64,000 nucleotides of DNA. It comes from Treponema sp. Its GTDB lineage: Bacteria > Spirochaetota > Spirochaetia > Treponematales > Treponemataceae. Shown piece by piece: positions 52,829-62,337 of the stretch. Every line of letters starts with the position of its first letter. Position 1 is the first letter of the stretch. Location of the stretch: the NCBI GenBank assembly GCA_024695475.1, contig JAILIC010000095.1:1-64000 (forward strand). The letters are read 5' to 3'. Made by a program: the position numbers and the translations under genes. Under the pieces are notes generated by a model, which saw only the letters and a list, made by a program, of their open reading frames with translations, had not been told where the DNA came from and made no database searches.

Positions 52829-53905
52829 TTAGCGTACTTTGAAAATGATACCGATTAATGCAACGGTTATCAAAAGTTGCATAATCATGAACTTTATCAG
52901 TACCTGTGTCGGTGACCATCCGTGATTTTTGCGCATGTGGTCGTGTAACGGAAAGCGTACATTTTCAAAAATATGAATCTTGAAGAATCTGAGCAGAAAG
53001 ACCTTCATTAATCCCATACCACCGTTAATAAAGATAATCGATGATGTAGCAAGAATAATGAAAGGATTGCCCGTAATCAATACTGCGGTTCCGATAAAAA
53101 AACCGAGCGCTCTGCTGCCAGCATCTCCCATAAGTACATGACTGGGGAACGCATTGTGCCATAGGTATCCCATAAGTACACCTGCAAGTGCAAAAGTTAT
53201 GACTGCCCAAGATGCGCCGTCAATGAGATGCGGAACCAACAGATACGCTGCAATTTTGGTATGACCTAAAACAAAATAGAACAAAGAACCCAGTGTAATT
53301 AGTGCGATTAATACGAGTGTACTGGAGAGTCCATCGACTCCATCAGTACAATTTGTGGTATTAATTGATGCCCATAGCAGGATTGTTGCAAATACAACAT
53401 AGACTGGCATAGGTATACGGATGAGATGGGTGATAAATGGAAGCCAAAATGATACAGTTCCCTCTGTATTTGTTGCTGCAAATGTACAATAGAGCAAAAA
53501 TGCAGCTGCCAAACTAATGAGTAAATCTAGGAGACCCTTTTTGTATTCTCCCCAGCTGGTAATACTGTTATCGTCTAGAAAACCAGTGAGCATAGTAAGC
53601 CAAGTTAATACAACAATACCTACTTGTTGTATTGTCATTGGCACTACAAGAAAGCACTCGACAACAAAAATGGTAATAAAAATGCACCCTGATCCTGTTG
53701 GTTTACCCTTTGCGGCTTCTGCCGTTAAAGTAAACTCTCTGCCACGATCTGATGGCAAAAAGCGGTACATATGTGGCAATAGTTTTTCGGTAACTAAAAA
53801 GCCTGTATACAATGCTATGACAATAAGCACCGTATAGGATTGCAAAAGACGTGCAGGACCAAAGTCAAAAGCGTTTTGGAGAATCTCTCCTAAATAATAC
53901 AACAT
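52829..53905 (-). CDS. mraY: MraY-type phospho-N-acetylmuramoyl-pentapeptide transferase, divergent
   Basis: 358 residues with about ten membrane helices. Motifs of the polyprenyl-phosphate N-acetylaminosugar transferases are in order: GKPTGSG, GFLDDNS (Asp pair), NTTNCTDGVDGLSSTLV, LMGDAGSRALGF, and PLHDHMRKNHGWSPTQV, which replaces the usual PLHHHFE block of MraY. MraY makes lipid I of peptidoglycan. The gene is away from any cell-wall cluster and shares its first base with the marR stop, which is unusual for MraY. A different sugar-lipid transferase of the same superfamily is possible. Confidence 0.72.
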   Translation of the reverse strand: MLYYLGEILQNAFDFGPARLLQSYTVLIVIALYTGFLVTEKLLPHMYRFLPSDRGREFTLTAEAAKGKPTGSGCIFITIFVVECFLVVPMTIQQVGIVVLTWLTMLTGFLDDNSITSWGEYKKGLLDLLISLAAAFLLYCTFAATNTEGTVSFWLPFITHLIRIPMPVYVVFATILLWASINTTNCTDGVDGLSSTLVLIALITLGSLFYFVLGHTKIAAYLLVPHLIDGASWAVITFALAGVLMGYLWHNAFPSHVLMGDAGSRALGFFIGTAVLITGNPFIILATSSIIFINGGMGLMKVFLLRFFKIHIFENVRFPLHDHMRKNHGWSPTQVLIKFMIMQLLITVALIGIIFKVR

Positions 53906-54369
53906 TAGTCTAAATCTTCACCTGGATAATCGAGTACTTCTACCTGTTTGATCAATGCCTGCAATTTGTTAAGCATGTCTTGACCATCTTCGGTATTAAG
54001 ATTTGCTGCACAGACAATTTTAGTAGGAATTTGTGCACATTTGCGCTTTAGAGCCTTGCCTTTATCAGTTAAAGAGATGATAACGGTACGTTCATCTTTT
54101 TTAGAACGTGTTCTGGTAAGTAATTCCTGCTTTTCCATTTTCTTAAGCAATGGTGTCAATGTTCCTGAATCAAGATATAAGCGCTCTCCTAATTCATTTA
54201 CGGAAACATTATCTTTTTCCCAAAGAGCCATCATGGCTATGTAAGAAGTGTAAGTAAGGCCCAATGGACCAATAAGTGGTTTATAAAGTCGGATAATTTC
54301 TTTTGAGCAGACGTATAAAGCAAAACAAAGTTGCTTATCCAACTGCAATGTATTATTTGTTTCTTTCAT
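53905..54369 (-). CDS. MarR family transcriptional regulator
   Basis: 154 residues. Winged helix: TYTSYIAMMALWEKDNVSVNELGERLYLDSGTLTPLLKKMEKQELLTRTRSKKDERTVIISLTDKGK, a complete MarR DNA-binding core with the wing Arg/Asp (KDER). OhrR-like Cys near the N-terminus (KQLCFALYVCSKEI) could allow peroxide sensing. It has its own leaderless-type promoter (TTGACT, 18 bases, TATACT, 6 bases, ATG), overlapped by a perfect dyad. It lies directly upstream of, and is coupled to, the MraY-type gene. Confidence 0.9.
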   Translation of the reverse strand: MKETNNTLQLDKQLCFALYVCSKEIIRLYKPLIGPLGLTYTSYIAMMALWEKDNVSVNELGERLYLDSGTLTPLLKKMEKQELLTRTRSKKDERTVIISLTDKGKALKRKCAQIPTKIVCAANLNTEDGQDMLNKLQALIKQVEVLDYPGEDLD

Positions 54370-54375
54370 GAGGCT

Positions 54376-54421
54376 AGTATAACAATCTTTTTGTAATTAA
54401 GTCAACTCTAACTAATAGAGT
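54376..54421 (-). promoter_or_regulatory. marR promoter with overlapping dyad operator
   Basis: Minus-strand TTGACT (54405-54400), 18-base spacer, TATACT (54381-54376). The perfect dyad ACTCTA-N5-TAGAGT (54405-54421) abuts the -35, as expected for MarR autoregulation. It also lies upstream of the divergent TSCPD gene promoter. Confidence 0.65.
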
Positions 54422-54431
54422 ACAATGAATA

Positions 54432-54460
54432 TTGACACGCTGTTGTCATGTCGATAAAGT
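54432..54460 (+). promoter_or_regulatory. Promoter of the TSCPD-domain gene
   Basis: TTGACA (54432-54437), 17-base spacer, TAAAGT (54455-54460), 9 bases before ATG 54470; no ribosome site is seen. Confidence 0.55.
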
Positions 54461-54469
54461 AAGTGTCAT

Positions 54470-54715
54470 ATGAAAGAGTATACATATAAAACCCATGGTA
54501 CATGTGCTACAACTATTTATTTTACCAAGTCTGATGATGGTATTGTTACCAATGTTCGCTTTGAAGGTGGCTGCAATGGTAACTTAAAGGCAATCGCCAA
54601 ATTGGTAGATGGTATGACTGCACAGCAAATTCATGATACGTTGATTGGCAATTTGTGCGGACGTAAGAATACAAGTTGTGCTGATCAGTTGGCAAAAGCT
54701 GTTATTTCGGAATAA
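54470..54715 (+). CDS. TSCPD domain protein (TIGR03905 type)
   Basis: 81 residues. THGTCATTIYF, GGCNGNLKAIAKLVDGM, LCGRKNTSCADQLAKAV: the four-Cys pattern and TSCxDQLA end match the small TSCPD proteins, a domain also found at the end of some ribonucleotide reductases and thought to bind metal or nucleic acid. Function unassigned. Single gene, divergent from marR. Confidence 0.82.
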   Translation: MKEYTYKTHGTCATTIYFTKSDDGIVTNVRFEGGCNGNLKAIAKLVDGMTAQQIHDTLIGNLCGRKNTSCADQLAKAVISE

Positions 54716-54814
54716 TGATTGCTGGATGATTTTATGTGGCATTGTTCATTTGCCGTAAAATAACTATAATCATACCGTACTTTTAAATAAAAACTATTCA
54801 TAAGGATTGTATAT

Positions 54815-55945
54815 ATGGCATTATCTTGTGGTATCGTTGGACTTCCTAATGTTGGTAAGTCAACTATTTTTACAGCACTTACAGCAGCTCCTGCATCTGC
54901 AGAAAATTTTCCGTTTTGTACGATAGACCCTAATATTGGTATTGTTGATCTGCCAGATGAGCGTCTTGATTTTTTGTGTAGTGTATTTCAACCGAAAAAA
55001 AAGACTCCTACTTCAGTAAAGTTTGTAGATATAGCAGGGTTGATAAAGGGTGCTTCAAAAGGTGAAGGATTAGGTAACCAGTTTCTTGCAAATATTCGTG
55101 AAGTGACTTGTATTGCACATGTTGTCCGTTGCTTTGATAACCCTGATATTATGCATGTGCGTGAGAGTGCAAATGAAGCTGCTCCAATTGATCCAGAAAG
55201 TGATATTCTTACTATAAATATGGAGCTTGCTCTTGCGGACCTTGATACCATTTCTAAACGTCAGGAAAAAGTAACTCGTGCCTGTCGAGCTTTAGGTAAG
55301 GAAGAAGAAAAAAAGTGGGCTTCCTGGAAAAGTGCTGTACAGAAGATTGTTCCGTTATTGCAGGAAGGTAAATGTGCTCGTATGGCTGATTTATCTGATG
55401 AAGAAAAGAACGCTATTCAAGATATGTTCCTTTTGACGATGAAGCCGACTTTCTATGTTTGTAATATTGATGAAGATTCTATAGCAGAGGGGACCAACGA
55501 ATATGTATCTGTAGTAAAGAAATATGCTGCAGAAGAAAATTCTGAAGTTGTTGTTCTGTGTGGAAAGTTTGAATCTGATTTATCAGAAATTAAGGAAGAA
55601 GCTGATCGAAAAGACTTTATGGAATCAGTAGGATTAAAAGAGTCAGGTCTTGCTACGCTTGCTCGTACTGCTTACCATTTGATGGGACTTCGTACCTTCT
55701 TTACTGGTGGCTCGGATGACTGCCATGCTTGGACAATCCGTAATGGTGATACTGCACCAAAAGCTGCAGGTGCTATTCATACAGATTTTGAAAAAGGTTT
55801 TATTAAAGCTGAAGCCTACACCATTGATGATCTTCGCACCTATGGTACTGAAGCAAAGATTAAAGAAGCTGGTAAATATCGTCTTGAAGGTCGTGACTAT
55901 GTGGTCCAAGATGGCGATGTCCTCTTCTTTAAGTTTAATGTGTAA
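54815..55945 (+). CDS. ychF: Ribosome-associated Obg-family ATPase YchF
   Basis: 376 residues. G1 loop GLPNVGKST (9-17), G2/G3 region FCTIDPNIGIVDLPD and DIAGLIKGASKGEGLGNQFL, and the altered G4 (CNIDE instead of NKxD), which explains ATP rather than GTP preference. The C-terminal TGS-like domain ends GRDYVVQDGDVLFFKFNV. It binds ribosomes and is linked to stress responses. AAGGA precedes ATG 54815. A terminator follows at 56016. Confidence 0.96.
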   Translation: MALSCGIVGLPNVGKSTIFTALTAAPASAENFPFCTIDPNIGIVDLPDERLDFLCSVFQPKKKTPTSVKFVDIAGLIKGASKGEGLGNQFLANIREVTCIAHVVRCFDNPDIMHVRESANEAAPIDPESDILTINMELALADLDTISKRQEKVTRACRALGKEEEKKWASWKSAVQKIVPLLQEGKCARMADLSDEEKNAIQDMFLLTMKPTFYVCNIDEDSIAEGTNEYVSVVKKYAAEENSEVVVLCGKFESDLSEIKEEADRKDFMESVGLKESGLATLARTAYHLMGLRTFFTGGSDDCHAWTIRNGDTAPKAAGAIHTDFEKGFIKAEAYTIDDLRTYGTEAKIKEAGKYRLEGRDYVVQDGDVLFFKFNV

Positions 55946-56015
55946 AAAAAACTGCTAAAATTTTTCATTCTGTTATACAAAATGTCCTAAAACAGACGTT
56001 TCTTTGTTATATAAG

Positions 56016-56058
56016 AGCAGAAGATAGTGTGCTTTGCACATGTGTCTTCTGCTTTTTT
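56016..56058 (+). terminator. Terminator between ychF and the EEP-family gene
   Basis: AGCAGAAGA (56016-56024) pairs with TCTTCTGCT (56045-56053) with an inner GTGTGC/GCACAT stem, then TTTTT to 56058. Confidence 0.82.
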
Positions 56059-56074
56059 GTTTTGGAGGTTGCAA

Positions 56075-57046
56075 ATGAAAAGTCGTCTGTTTTATTTCAT
56101 TGTTTGGATATGTACCTGTGCCTATGCAACAGAGGTAAAAATTGCCAATTGGAATGTGCAAACCTTTTTTGACAGCACCAGAGATGGTACAGAACTCGCA
56201 GAGTTTACAAAAAAGACGGTATGGACTGATGACCTGTATAAGCAGCGCTTACAGTATCTTGCTAAAGCATTGCTTATAATTGATGCTGATATTGTTGTAC
56301 TTGAGGAGATTGAAAAAGCTGCCATACTTTATGATATTTCTAATGCACTTTCGCAAAACACTCTTTTTACACGCAAGCGGTATCGTTGGGCATGTTTTGG
56401 AAAGGCTGAAGATGCTGCTTTTGGTATAGCTGTTCTGTCTTGTTATCCTATAACAGCTTCGTATGTACATGCTCTTGATATCCGTACGGAATCAATACAG
56501 CAGCCCTTATTACGACCTTTGCTTGAAGCACATATAACTGTTACGACGCGTACTGGTGAAAAATCTCTTGTGATTTATGGAAACCATTGGAAGTCAAAAC
56601 GTGATGGTACGACAGCAGCAAGTGTATGGCACCAGTGGCAGGGTAAACTCTTGTTGGATAAGATGGAACAGATGGCAGTATTAGAGCCCTTGTCATTATT
56701 TGTTGTTTGTGGTGATTTTAATACAGATGTCTGTAGCGACTCAATGTATGGATTAGCTGGGCAAACGCTAAAAACTGCAAATACCGATATGTATAATCCT
56801 TGGCGGGATCAGTCATGTTTACCCGGAAATGCGAATCATGGCAGCTATTACTATAACAACATATGGAGTCGTCTTGATCATATACTCATCGCTCCATCGA
56901 ACCATTATGTACCGTCAAGTTTTGCAGTCGAACGTAATGAGCTGTGGGCTTTTTCAGATGGCAGACCAAAAGCCTATCGTATATCTGATGGATCAGGATG
57001 TTCAGATCATCTTCCTATTTCGTGTCGTATTAGGATTGATGATTAA
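56075..57046 (+). CDS. Exported endonuclease/exonuclease/phosphatase family protein
   Basis: ATG 56075 follows GGAGG. 323 residues with a signal peptide (LFYFIVWICTCAYA). EEP-fold motifs: VKIANWNVQTFFD, IVVLEEIE (metal Glu), YGNHWKSKRDG (His), VCGDFNTDVCSDS (Asp/Asn), RLDHILIA and GCSDHLPISCRI (final Asp-His). It may be an exported nuclease or phosphodiesterase. The substrate is not clear. Confidence 0.87.
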   Translation: MKSRLFYFIVWICTCAYATEVKIANWNVQTFFDSTRDGTELAEFTKKTVWTDDLYKQRLQYLAKALLIIDADIVVLEEIEKAAILYDISNALSQNTLFTRKRYRWACFGKAEDAAFGIAVLSCYPITASYVHALDIRTESIQQPLLRPLLEAHITVTTRTGEKSLVIYGNHWKSKRDGTTAASVWHQWQGKLLLDKMEQMAVLEPLSLFVVCGDFNTDVCSDSMYGLAGQTLKTANTDMYNPWRDQSCLPGNANHGSYYYNNIWSRLDHILIAPSNHYVPSSFAVERNELWAFSDGRPKAYRISDGSGCSDHLPISCRIRIDD

Positions 57047-57105
57047 AACTGTGGTAAAGCACGGGAGCTCTGTATATCTTATATAAGACAAAAACAGCTT
57101 TTTAA

Positions 57106-58059
57106 CTACCGTTTTATGGGACCGCTGTTGCGCTCATAAAATACCGTTCCATCAAAACCTTGGATGGTTGTATCCTTGTCAGCTCGTGCTAGGCGAGCCT
57201 CTGTCCAGGCGCAATACTGAGGGTTTTGTTCAATAGCACACCAGTGTCGTTTGAGTTTTTTAGCGGTAACAGACGTACTGCCAGATCCTACAAACGGATC
57301 AAAAACGATGTTGCCTGGATTAGAACTTGCAAGGATTAATTTTGCCAAAAGTTTTTCAGGCTTTTGTGTTGGATGATCGGTATTTTCACTCATTGACCAA
57401 TAGGGGATAGAAATATCATCCCAAAAATTAGGAGGGCAGGTGTCTCTAAAAGAACCTTCACTGGTTTTTTGCCAATCTTTTGGAGTGCCATTAATGGTAT
57501 ATGGGGCAATAACTTTCCGTCTGATTTTTACGGCATCGAGATTAAAGGTATAGTCGCTGCTTTTAGTAATAAACCAGATATCTTCAGAAGCGTTTTTCCA
57601 ATTGTGTTTTGCACCTCTTCCTTTTTCGCGCTCCCAGGTAATACGATTTTGGATGAGTAATGCATTTTGTGAAGCAAAGTGGGTAAGTACATCTGCAATG
57701 ATGATGCTGCTTTGCCAGTCACAACAAATATAACAGGAAGCATTTGGTTTAAGTAGTGGTAATAGCAACGATAGCCATTGCTGTGTATACGTATGGTATT
57801 CTTGTGGTTTTTGTTTAGTAAAGGTATTTCCGCTGTAATTTTTAGTCAGATTATATGGTGGATCTACGATGGCTAAATCTACCCAAGCTTGCGGCAGTTT
57901 TTCCAAGGTTGTAAATGTATCTGCACAGATGGTTTTATCAATGATATCCGCCTGCTGTACAATTTGTGGAAGTGTAGTAAGGCAGTGTGAAAAAAAGTCC
58001 TTTTCCTCCTGGGGACTGAGTGTCAGTGTTTTGTTTCGTGGAGATCTTGTTGTGGACAT
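57106..58059 (-). CDS. Solitary beta-class DNA methyltransferase
   Basis: 317 residues from ATG 58059. Motif IV DPPY (66-69, VDPPYNLTKNYSG) comes before motif I (FDPFVGSGST, 253-262), the beta order. DPPY favours N6-adenine, though N4-cytosine cannot be excluded. DHPTQKPEKLLAKLI is the usual motif X region. The target-recognition part (about 140-220) is not recognisable. No restriction or specificity gene is near, so it is an orphan. TATGCT ends 7 bases before ATG without a ribosome site, and a perfect dyad lies upstream. Confidence 0.88.
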   Translation of the reverse strand: MSTTRSPRNKTLTLSPQEEKDFFSHCLTTLPQIVQQADIIDKTICADTFTTLEKLPQAWVDLAIVDPPYNLTKNYSGNTFTKQKPQEYHTYTQQWLSLLLPLLKPNASCYICCDWQSSIIIADVLTHFASQNALLIQNRITWEREKGRGAKHNWKNASEDIWFITKSSDYTFNLDAVKIRRKVIAPYTINGTPKDWQKTSEGSFRDTCPPNFWDDISIPYWSMSENTDHPTQKPEKLLAKLILASSNPGNIVFDPFVGSGSTSVTAKKLKRHWCAIEQNPQYCAWTEARLARADKDTTIQGFDGTVFYERNSGPIKR

Positions 58060-58066
58060 GTAAAAA

Positions 58067-58097
58067 AGCATATCGCAATATGGACGTAGTGTCCATA
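58067..58097 (-). promoter_or_regulatory. Methyltransferase promoter and upstream perfect dyad
   Basis: -10 TATGCT (58072-58067) is preceded on the minus strand by the perfect dyad TATGGAC-N5-GTCCATA (58079-58097), 6 bases from the -10 box, where a regulator could block RNA polymerase. The rest of 58098-58168 holds only a small GTTTCC-AGC-GGAAAC hairpin. Confidence 0.5.
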
Positions 58098-58168
58098 ATC
58101 AACATACCTCGACGCAAGCGTATGTTTCCAGCGGAAACACGTATTACCCCTCCGCATGAATAAGAGAT

Positions 58169-58206
58169 AAAAAAAGCCCTGTACTAGACTATGCTATGTA
58201 CAGGGC
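58169..58206 (-). terminator. Terminator after pckG
   Basis: Minus-strand GCCCTGTAC (58206-58198) pairs with GTACAGGGC (58184-58176), followed by seven T (58175-58169). Confidence 0.9.
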
Positions 58207-58240
58207 GTGTTTTATCTCAGGCTAAGCCCGGGACAGGAAC

Positions 58241-60094
58241 TTATGCCTTAAGTCTTTTCTCCAAATCATCAAGACAATCGCTCAATTCTTTTGGCAGGTG
58301 TTTGCCGAACTTAGGATAATGGTTTTCACGAATATCCTTAACTTCTTTTAACCAGCCTTCAGTATCAACTTTGAGAATCTCTGGAAGAGTCTTCTTGTAG
58401 TAGTCTGCAAGACCTTCTGTGTTGATTGCACCATCTTTTGGCATAAAGCCGATTGGTGTATCTACGCAGTTATCTTTTCCATCGCAGCGATCGAAGATCC
58501 ATGCGAGAACGCGGCTGTTGTCGCCATAACCTGGCCACATAAATCCGCCTGGAAGATCCTTGTTGTTTTCGTCCTTGCGGAACCAGTTAACGTAGAAGAT
58601 TTTTGGCAACTTGTCCTGATCTGCTTTTTTACCAACGTTAACCCAGTGACCAAAGTAGTCGCCCATGTTGTAACCACAGAATGGGAGAATAGCGAATGGG
58701 TCACGGCGGATCTTACCAACTTCAGCAGCGTTGATTGTAGATGCAGCAGTGATTTCAGAACCAACGATAGAACCAAGGAATACACCGTGATTCCAGTTGC
58801 GAGCCTGATGTACGAGAGGTACAGTTGATGGGCGGCGACCACCAAAGAGGATAGCAGAAATAGGTACACCTTTTGGATCTTCCCATTCAGGAGCGATACA
58901 AGGACACTGCTTTGCAGGTGCTGTAAAGCGTGCGTTTGGATGTGCAAATTCTTCACCCTTAGGTGATTTATCCTTTGGCAATGCATCACGAGACTGACCT
59001 TTCCAGTCAACCAGTTTGCCCTTTGCAGGATAACCAATGCCTTCCCACCAGACGTCGCCATCTTCGGTAAGAGCACAGTTTGTATAAATAGTATTCTTTT
59101 CTGCTGAAACAAGAGCATTCTTGTTTGATTCTGCAGATGTTCCTGGTGCAACACCAAAGAAACCTGCTTCTGGGTTGATAGCATACAAGCGGCCATCTTC
59201 ACCAAACTTCATCCAAGCGATATCATCACCGATTGTTTCAACCTTCCATCCTGGGATAGTAGGAATCAACATTGCGAGGTTTGTCTTACCACAGGCACTT
59301 GGGAATGCACCTGTTACATACTTAACTTTGCCTTCTGGGTTTGTCAGCTTGAGGATGAGCATGTGTTCAGCCAACCAGCCTTCATCACGAGCCAGTACAG
59401 TAGCAATACGGAGAGCAAAGCACTTCTTGCCGAGCAATGCGTTTCCGCCGTATCCAGAACCGTAAGACCAAATCAAACGTTCTTCTGGGAACTGAGAAAT
59501 ATATTTGTGTTCAACATCAGCACAAGGCCAGATGCCGTTATCTTTTTCGCCATTGTTAAGAGGCTTACCAACAGAGTGGAGACATGGAACAAATTCTGCA
59601 TTCTGATCTGCATTGAAGATGTCTAAAACTTTCTTTCCGGCACGAGTCATGATGTCCATGTTGAGAACAACATATTCAGAATCTGTGATTTCGATACCGT
59701 TTTTAGAAATTGGAGAACCAAGTGGACCCATGCAGAAAGGAATGATGTACATAGTACGTCCGTGCATACAACCTGTGTACAAACCTTTCATGGTTGCCTT
59801 GAGTTCTACAGGATCAATCCAGTGATTTGTTGGACCTGCATCTTCTTCTTTAACAGAAGAGATAAAAGTACGAGATTCAACGCGTGCAACATCGCTCGGA
59901 AGTGAGCGGAACAAAAAGCTGTTCGGTTTTTTTGTAAGAGGAGTGGCGAGACCTGCGTCTACGCATTTCTTCATAAGACGGTCATATTCTTCTGTTGAAC
60001 CATCACAGACGTAAACGTTATCTGGTTCACACATCTTGATACATTCTTCAACCCATGCTTTGATTTTTGCATGTTTAATGTCGTTAATTGTCAT
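58241..60094 (-). CDS. pckG: Phosphoenolpyruvate carboxykinase (GTP)
   Basis: 617 residues, the normal length for the GTP form. N-terminal [14 protein letters not shown] and [19 protein letters not shown]. The P-loop with the reactive Cys is [14 protein letters not shown], followed by GDDIAWM, and [12 protein letters not shown] further on. It interconverts oxaloacetate and PEP; in anaerobes it often works toward oxaloacetate in fermentation. GGAGGAAAA precedes ATG 60094. A strong terminator follows. Confidence 0.97.
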   Translation of the reverse strand: MTINDIKHAKIKAWVEECIKMCEPDNVYVCDGSTEEYDRLMKKCVDAGLATPLTKKPNSFLFRSLPSDVARVESRTFISSVKEEDAGPTNHWIDPVELKATMKGLYTGCMHGRTMYIIPFCMGPLGSPISKNGIEITDSEYVVLNMDIMTRAGKKVLDIFNADQNAEFVPCLHSVGKPLNNGEKDNGIWPCADVEHKYISQFPEERLIWSYGSGYGGNALLGKKCFALRIATVLARDEGWLAEHMLILKLTNPEGKVKYVTGAFPSACGKTNLAMLIPTIPGWKVETIGDDIAWMKFGEDGRLYAINPEAGFFGVAPGTSAESNKNALVSAEKNTIYTNCALTEDGDVWWEGIGYPAKGKLVDWKGQSRDALPKDKSPKGEEFAHPNARFTAPAKQCPCIAPEWEDPKGVPISAILFGGRRPSTVPLVHQARNWNHGVFLGSIVGSEITAASTINAAEVGKIRRDPFAILPFCGYNMGDYFGHWVNVGKKADQDKLPKIFYVNWFRKDENNKDLPGGFMWPGYGDNSRVLAWIFDRCDGKDNCVDTPIGFMPKDGAINTEGLADYYKKTLPEILKVDTEGWLKEVKDIRENHYPKFGKHLPKELSDCLDDLEKRLKA

Positions 60095-60276
60095 AACGAT
60101 TTTCCTCCAAAGAAGTAATACCGGAAAGCTTTTTTTTTGATTAAAGTCGAAAACCGGTTTGCCTTACAAGATAGCAGATTTTTAGTAATTATTCAATCAA
60201 CAGAGCTCTTGCTTGTAAAGCTGGTAAATCATTTTCCCCACTCGTACATGATAAGACTATTTGATATACTTACTAT

Positions 60277-61227
60277 ATGTTTTCAGGAATTCAGGTTACC
60301 CTTATGGGTACTGGTACAAGCCACGGTATTCCAGTTATTGCCTGTGATTGTGCAGTTTGTCAGTCTCTGGATAAGCATGATACTCGTTTGCGATGTAGTG
60401 CATATGTTACAAAAAAAGACTCAGATGGTGCAGAATCTCACATAGTTGTTGATACAGGACCAGAGTTTCGTATACAGGCATTACAGAATCATATTACATC
60501 TTTAGATGCAGTATTGCTTACTCATGGACATGCAGATCATTTGCACGGTCTTGATGATGTACGGGTATTTAGCCATACAAAATCATGTACAGAACTTGAA
60601 GAACAAAAAAAGAATCCAGATTTAGTATTTCAAGAAGATATACTTCCACCATTGTCTATTTATACAAACAAAGAAACGCTTCATAGTGTAGAACATCATT
60701 TTGATTATGTGTTTAAGAAAACGCAGCTTGGAGGAGGTAAGCCTCGTCTCCAATTGGTAGATTGTTCTTGCTATTGTGCAAACAATCCATTACTAATTGG
60801 ATCAATCCAAATTATACCGGTACCCATGTGGCATGGCGCGCTTGCTACTGTTGGATGGCTTTTTTCAGAAATAGCAGATGATGGCAAAAAACACTCGATT
60901 GCCTATTTGACAGATTGCAACATTATTCCAGATGAGTCTATCAATCTTATAAAAAATACCGCAGGCTGTCTTGATCATGTAGTAATAGACGGGTTACGTC
61001 CAAAACAACATGAAACACATTGTTCTTTTGATGAAGCATTGCATTACGGTGATTGTTTGATGGCTCGACATACTTGGCTTACACATATCACTCATGATAT
61101 GTGTCATGAAGATATAAAGGTGTATATTCAGGAAAGGTTGTCACAGTATCCACAGTTGAAACGTATCGTTGAAAATGGTGGTACTGTACTTCCCGCCTAT
61201 GATGGACTCATATTACGTACTCGCTGA
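60277..61227 (+). CDS. MBL-fold metallo-hydrolase (PhnP-like)
   Basis: 316 residues. VTLMGTGTSHGIPVIACDCAVCQS with CDCxxC, as in PhnP, the metal motif LLTHGHADHLHGLDD, and later His and Asp ligands in MWHGALATVGW and AYLTDCN. PhnP cleaves cyclic ribose phosphodiesters; related proteins act on other phosphodiesters, and no phn genes are nearby. TGA-TATACT ends 6 bases before ATG with no ribosome site, a clear leaderless-type start. Confidence 0.88.
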   Translation: MFSGIQVTLMGTGTSHGIPVIACDCAVCQSLDKHDTRLRCSAYVTKKDSDGAESHIVVDTGPEFRIQALQNHITSLDAVLLTHGHADHLHGLDDVRVFSHTKSCTELEEQKKNPDLVFQEDILPPLSIYTNKETLHSVEHHFDYVFKKTQLGGGKPRLQLVDCSCYCANNPLLIGSIQIIPVPMWHGALATVGWLFSEIADDGKKHSIAYLTDCNIIPDESINLIKNTAGCLDHVVIDGLRPKQHETHCSFDEALHYGDCLMARHTWLTHITHDMCHEDIKVYIQERLSQYPQLKRIVENGGTVLPAYDGLILRTR

Positions 61228-61235
61228 TCATCGTT

Positions 61236-62273
61236 TCACGACCGAGGAATATCTGTAGTTCCTCTTGCTATTAATTTGCTTTTGTATTCGATTCTGGTAA
61301 CGGTTTCCCCCTCTTCTGGATATCCCAGTCGTGAAATCAGAAGATTTACTGCTTTTCGGCCTTTTTGCGTAATGCAGTGGTCGATGGTAGTTAAATGTAA
61401 ATCATTAAATTTAGACGGAAAGATATTATCAAAACCGCAAACACTATAATCTTGCGGAATTTTAAATCCACAATCTTGGATGGCATTAATTACACCATAG
61501 GCAACCATGTCATTAGTTGCAACGATTGCCGTAATTTCTGGTGATTTTTTTATACATTCTTTGGCCAATTCATACCCAGTCTCGTATTCAACATTTACGT
61601 TTTGTAATTCATAACTAGGGCTGATGTCTTTTGAATATACTTTTATTGCCTTTACGTCTGGAGATGCTTTGCAGGCTGCTTCTAATCCTTCAAGCCGACG
61701 TGTTCTTGCAGAATGCTGATTATTCAAACTGGTAGAGACAAATGCAATGTGTTTATGACCGAGTTCTATCAAATGATTACCGATGAGGGAACCGGCATTA
61801 TAGTTATTTATATCAACGCCATCTAACTGAATGTTTTCGTTATAATCCCCTACGGCTACCACTGGTATTTTACTATTAAGCAAGAGAGCAGTTTCATGCT
61901 GTTGCGGAATCATCGCAAAAATAACTCCGCATACAGACGGGTTTTCGGCAAAATTCAAGACAGCTTTTTCGCGTTCAACATCCCAGTAGGTATTGTAGAC
62001 CATTGTGGTCATTCCATGAGCAAAAGCTTCGCTGTCAATTCCTTGTATAATAGTAGAGTAGTAAGGATTAAAAACGGTAGGACAGACTTCAATAATAGTT
62101 CTTCCCGTTTTTGCTTTTGTATAACCTAACTCTTTTGCAACAGAAAGTACCTTTTGAATTGTTTCTTCGGAAAAACGAGTCAGTTTTTTACCAGATAAAA
62201 TCATGGAAACTGAAGCAGTAGAAACTTCTGCTTTTTCTGCAATTTCTTTTATTGTTGGAACGTTCCGTTTCAT
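61236..62273 (-). CDS. LacI family transcriptional regulator of the TRAP transporter
   Basis: 345 residues. N-terminal LacI helix-turn-helix PTIKEIAEKAEVSTASVSMILSGKKLTRFSEETIQKV, then a periplasmic-binding-like effector domain (TIIEVCPTVFNPYYSTIIQGID to RLGYPEEGETVTRIEYKSKLIARGT). It is divergent from dctP. Perfect and near-perfect TTGTTTA/TAAACAA dyads lie between the genes, so it most likely represses the transporter and itself and is relieved by the transported acid. Confidence 0.93.
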   Translation of the reverse strand: MKRNVPTIKEIAEKAEVSTASVSMILSGKKLTRFSEETIQKVLSVAKELGYTKAKTGRTIIEVCPTVFNPYYSTIIQGIDSEAFAHGMTTMVYNTYWDVEREKAVLNFAENPSVCGVIFAMIPQQHETALLLNSKIPVVAVGDYNENIQLDGVDINNYNAGSLIGNHLIELGHKHIAFVSTSLNNQHSARTRRLEGLEAACKASPDVKAIKVYSKDISPSYELQNVNVEYETGYELAKECIKKSPEITAIVATNDMVAYGVINAIQDCGFKIPQDYSVCGFDNIFPSKFNDLHLTTIDHCITQKGRKAVNLLISRLGYPEEGETVTRIEYKSKLIARGTTDIPRS

Positions 62274-62314
62274 TTTACGTACTTTCTCCTTGCCTCGCCA
62301 GATTGTTTGGTTTC

Positions 62315-62337
62315 TTGTTTAACAAATTGTTAAACAA
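62315..62337. promoter_or_regulatory. LacI-type operator O1
   Basis: Perfect 23-base dyad TTGTTTAACA-AAT-TGTTAAACAA upstream of the lacI start on the minus strand. The same half-sites recur at 62476-62510. Confidence 0.75.

Noticed and set aside
58098-58168. Small hairpins (CATAC/GTATG and GTTTCC/GGAAAC) as a repeat element
   Set aside because: No second copy was found in the window, so a repeat family cannot be claimed.
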